Shown: positions 4,868-5,238 of the stretch, one piece after another
Numbering within the stretch: the stretch's first letter is position 1
Layout of the letters: every line of letters begins with the position of its first letter
Source of the DNA: JAGOTT01 sp964450795
GTDB lineage: Bacteria > Patescibacteriota > Minisyncoccia > Moranbacterales > UBA1568
NCBI GenBank assembly: GCA_964450795.1
Contig: CAYVDI010000050.1
Location: forward strand, 1-5,238
DNA: 5,238 nt
Direction: 5' to 3'
Program-made: the position numbers and the translations under genes
Notes under the pieces: model-generated
The model's input: only the letters and a program-made list of their open reading frames with translations
Database searches by the model: none
What the model was told of the DNA's origin: nothing

Positions 4868-5238
4868 ATGATCGCGATTCTCTATGGGAAGGACCGGTTC
4901 CGTGTCATGCGGCGTCGGTCGGAGCTGAAAAAAAAGTTCCATTCGGAACATCCGGATGGCGAGATCGTTCCGTTCGATGTGACAGCTCCCGGAACCTTTT
5001 CGAAGTATCTCTCCGAGGCGACGGCGACGGACCTGTTCGGGTCGCGTCGGTTTCTCGATGTCGGCGATATTTTTTCCGTTCCGGACGACGTTTCCGAGAA
5101 GATGGCGGTCGCGATTTCCGATGCGGATTTTTCGTCGGTGGACAGCGTCTTCTTTTCCGTCGCTACGCCGAAGGCGAAGGATCCGGTTTTCGCCGCGCTC
5201 CGGAAGAAGGCGGATCTCATAGAGGAATGGAAGACGCT
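4868..5238 (+). CDS. holA: DNA polymerase III delta subunit (HolA-like), N-terminal part, 3'-truncated by window edge
   Basis: The frame runs from ATG 4868 to the end of the window with no stop: 123 codons of a protein that is usually about 330 aa. The product begins MIAILYGKDRFRVMRRRSELKKKF, which fits the N-terminal domain of the clamp-loader delta subunit (typically hydrophobic strand, YGxDxF/Y, then a basic helix). As expected for delta, the Walker A loop is not a working ATP site. The next part (FSKYLSEATATDLFGSRRFLDVGDIF, about residues 45-70) fits the family pattern in which F..L and LFG lead into a hydrophobic strand. Delta opens the sliding clamp with the gamma/delta-prime complex so it can be loaded on DNA. 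The gene has a ribosome site and a TATAAT box and lies directly after the DUF3048 terminator. Identity is inferred from pattern only; the C-terminal two thirds are not visible. Confidence 0.8.
   Translation, partial: MIAILYGKDRFRVMRRRSELKKKFHSEHPDGEIVPFDVTAPGTFSKYLSEATATDLFGSRRFLDVGDIFSVPDDVSEKMAVAISDADFSSVDSVFFSVATPKAKDPVFAALRKKADLIEEWKT

Noticed and set aside
1..5238. tRNA, rRNA, CRISPR arrays, transposases
   Set aside because: I looked for regularly spaced repeats, cloverleaf-like sequence and transposase motifs and saw none.

Overview
The window looks like a piece of chromosome from a Candidate Phyla Radiation (Patescibacteria) bacterium of fairly high GC content. This assignment is an inference. 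It rests on the style of the DUF3048 protein (N-terminal membrane anchor and a cysteine after the SG motif, in place of a lipobox), on the small hypothetical genes, and on a PolA with a degenerate proofreading domain. The polA stop is TGA, and UGA is also used as a stop elsewhere, so the genetic code appears standard and not the UGA-glycine code of Gracilibacteria/Absconditabacteria.

Layout. (1) 1-1611, + strand: the C-terminal 536 codons of DNA polymerase I (polA), open at the left edge. (2) 1657-1681: a symmetrical, bidirectional terminator between polA and the convergent genes that follow. (3) 1683-3469, - strand: four small genes of unknown function. The rightmost two (107 and 116 aa) each form a small unit with its own likely promoter, Shine-Dalgarno sequence and terminator. 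The other two (201 aa and a 103-aa zinc-ribbon-like protein) overlap by 17 bases and probably form one unit that ends at the shared terminator by polA. The terminators after the 107- and 116-aa genes are near copies of each other. (4) 3470-3597: a divergent intergenic region with a good - strand promoter (TTGACA-17-TTTATT), a + strand extended -10 promoter, and a tandem GGTACTAC repeat just at the expected - strand transcription start. (5) 3598-4791, + strand: a membrane-anchored DUF3048 (YerB-like) protein, then a terminator. (6) 4868-5238, + strand: the start of a DNA polymerase III delta subunit (holA-like), cut by the right edge, with a TATAAT element and a good ribosome binding site.

Replication/repair genes (polA, holA) and a cell-envelope gene (DUF3048) on the + strand flank a block of - strand genes. 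In a few lines counted by hand the block has lower GC (about 43-55%) than polA (about 57-67%). The block may be an accessory insertion. Its most interesting part is the overlapping pair of a possible PD-(D/E)XK-like protein and a zinc ribbon. No RNA genes, CRISPR arrays or insertion sequences were seen. No gap without a gene exceeds about 130 bases.
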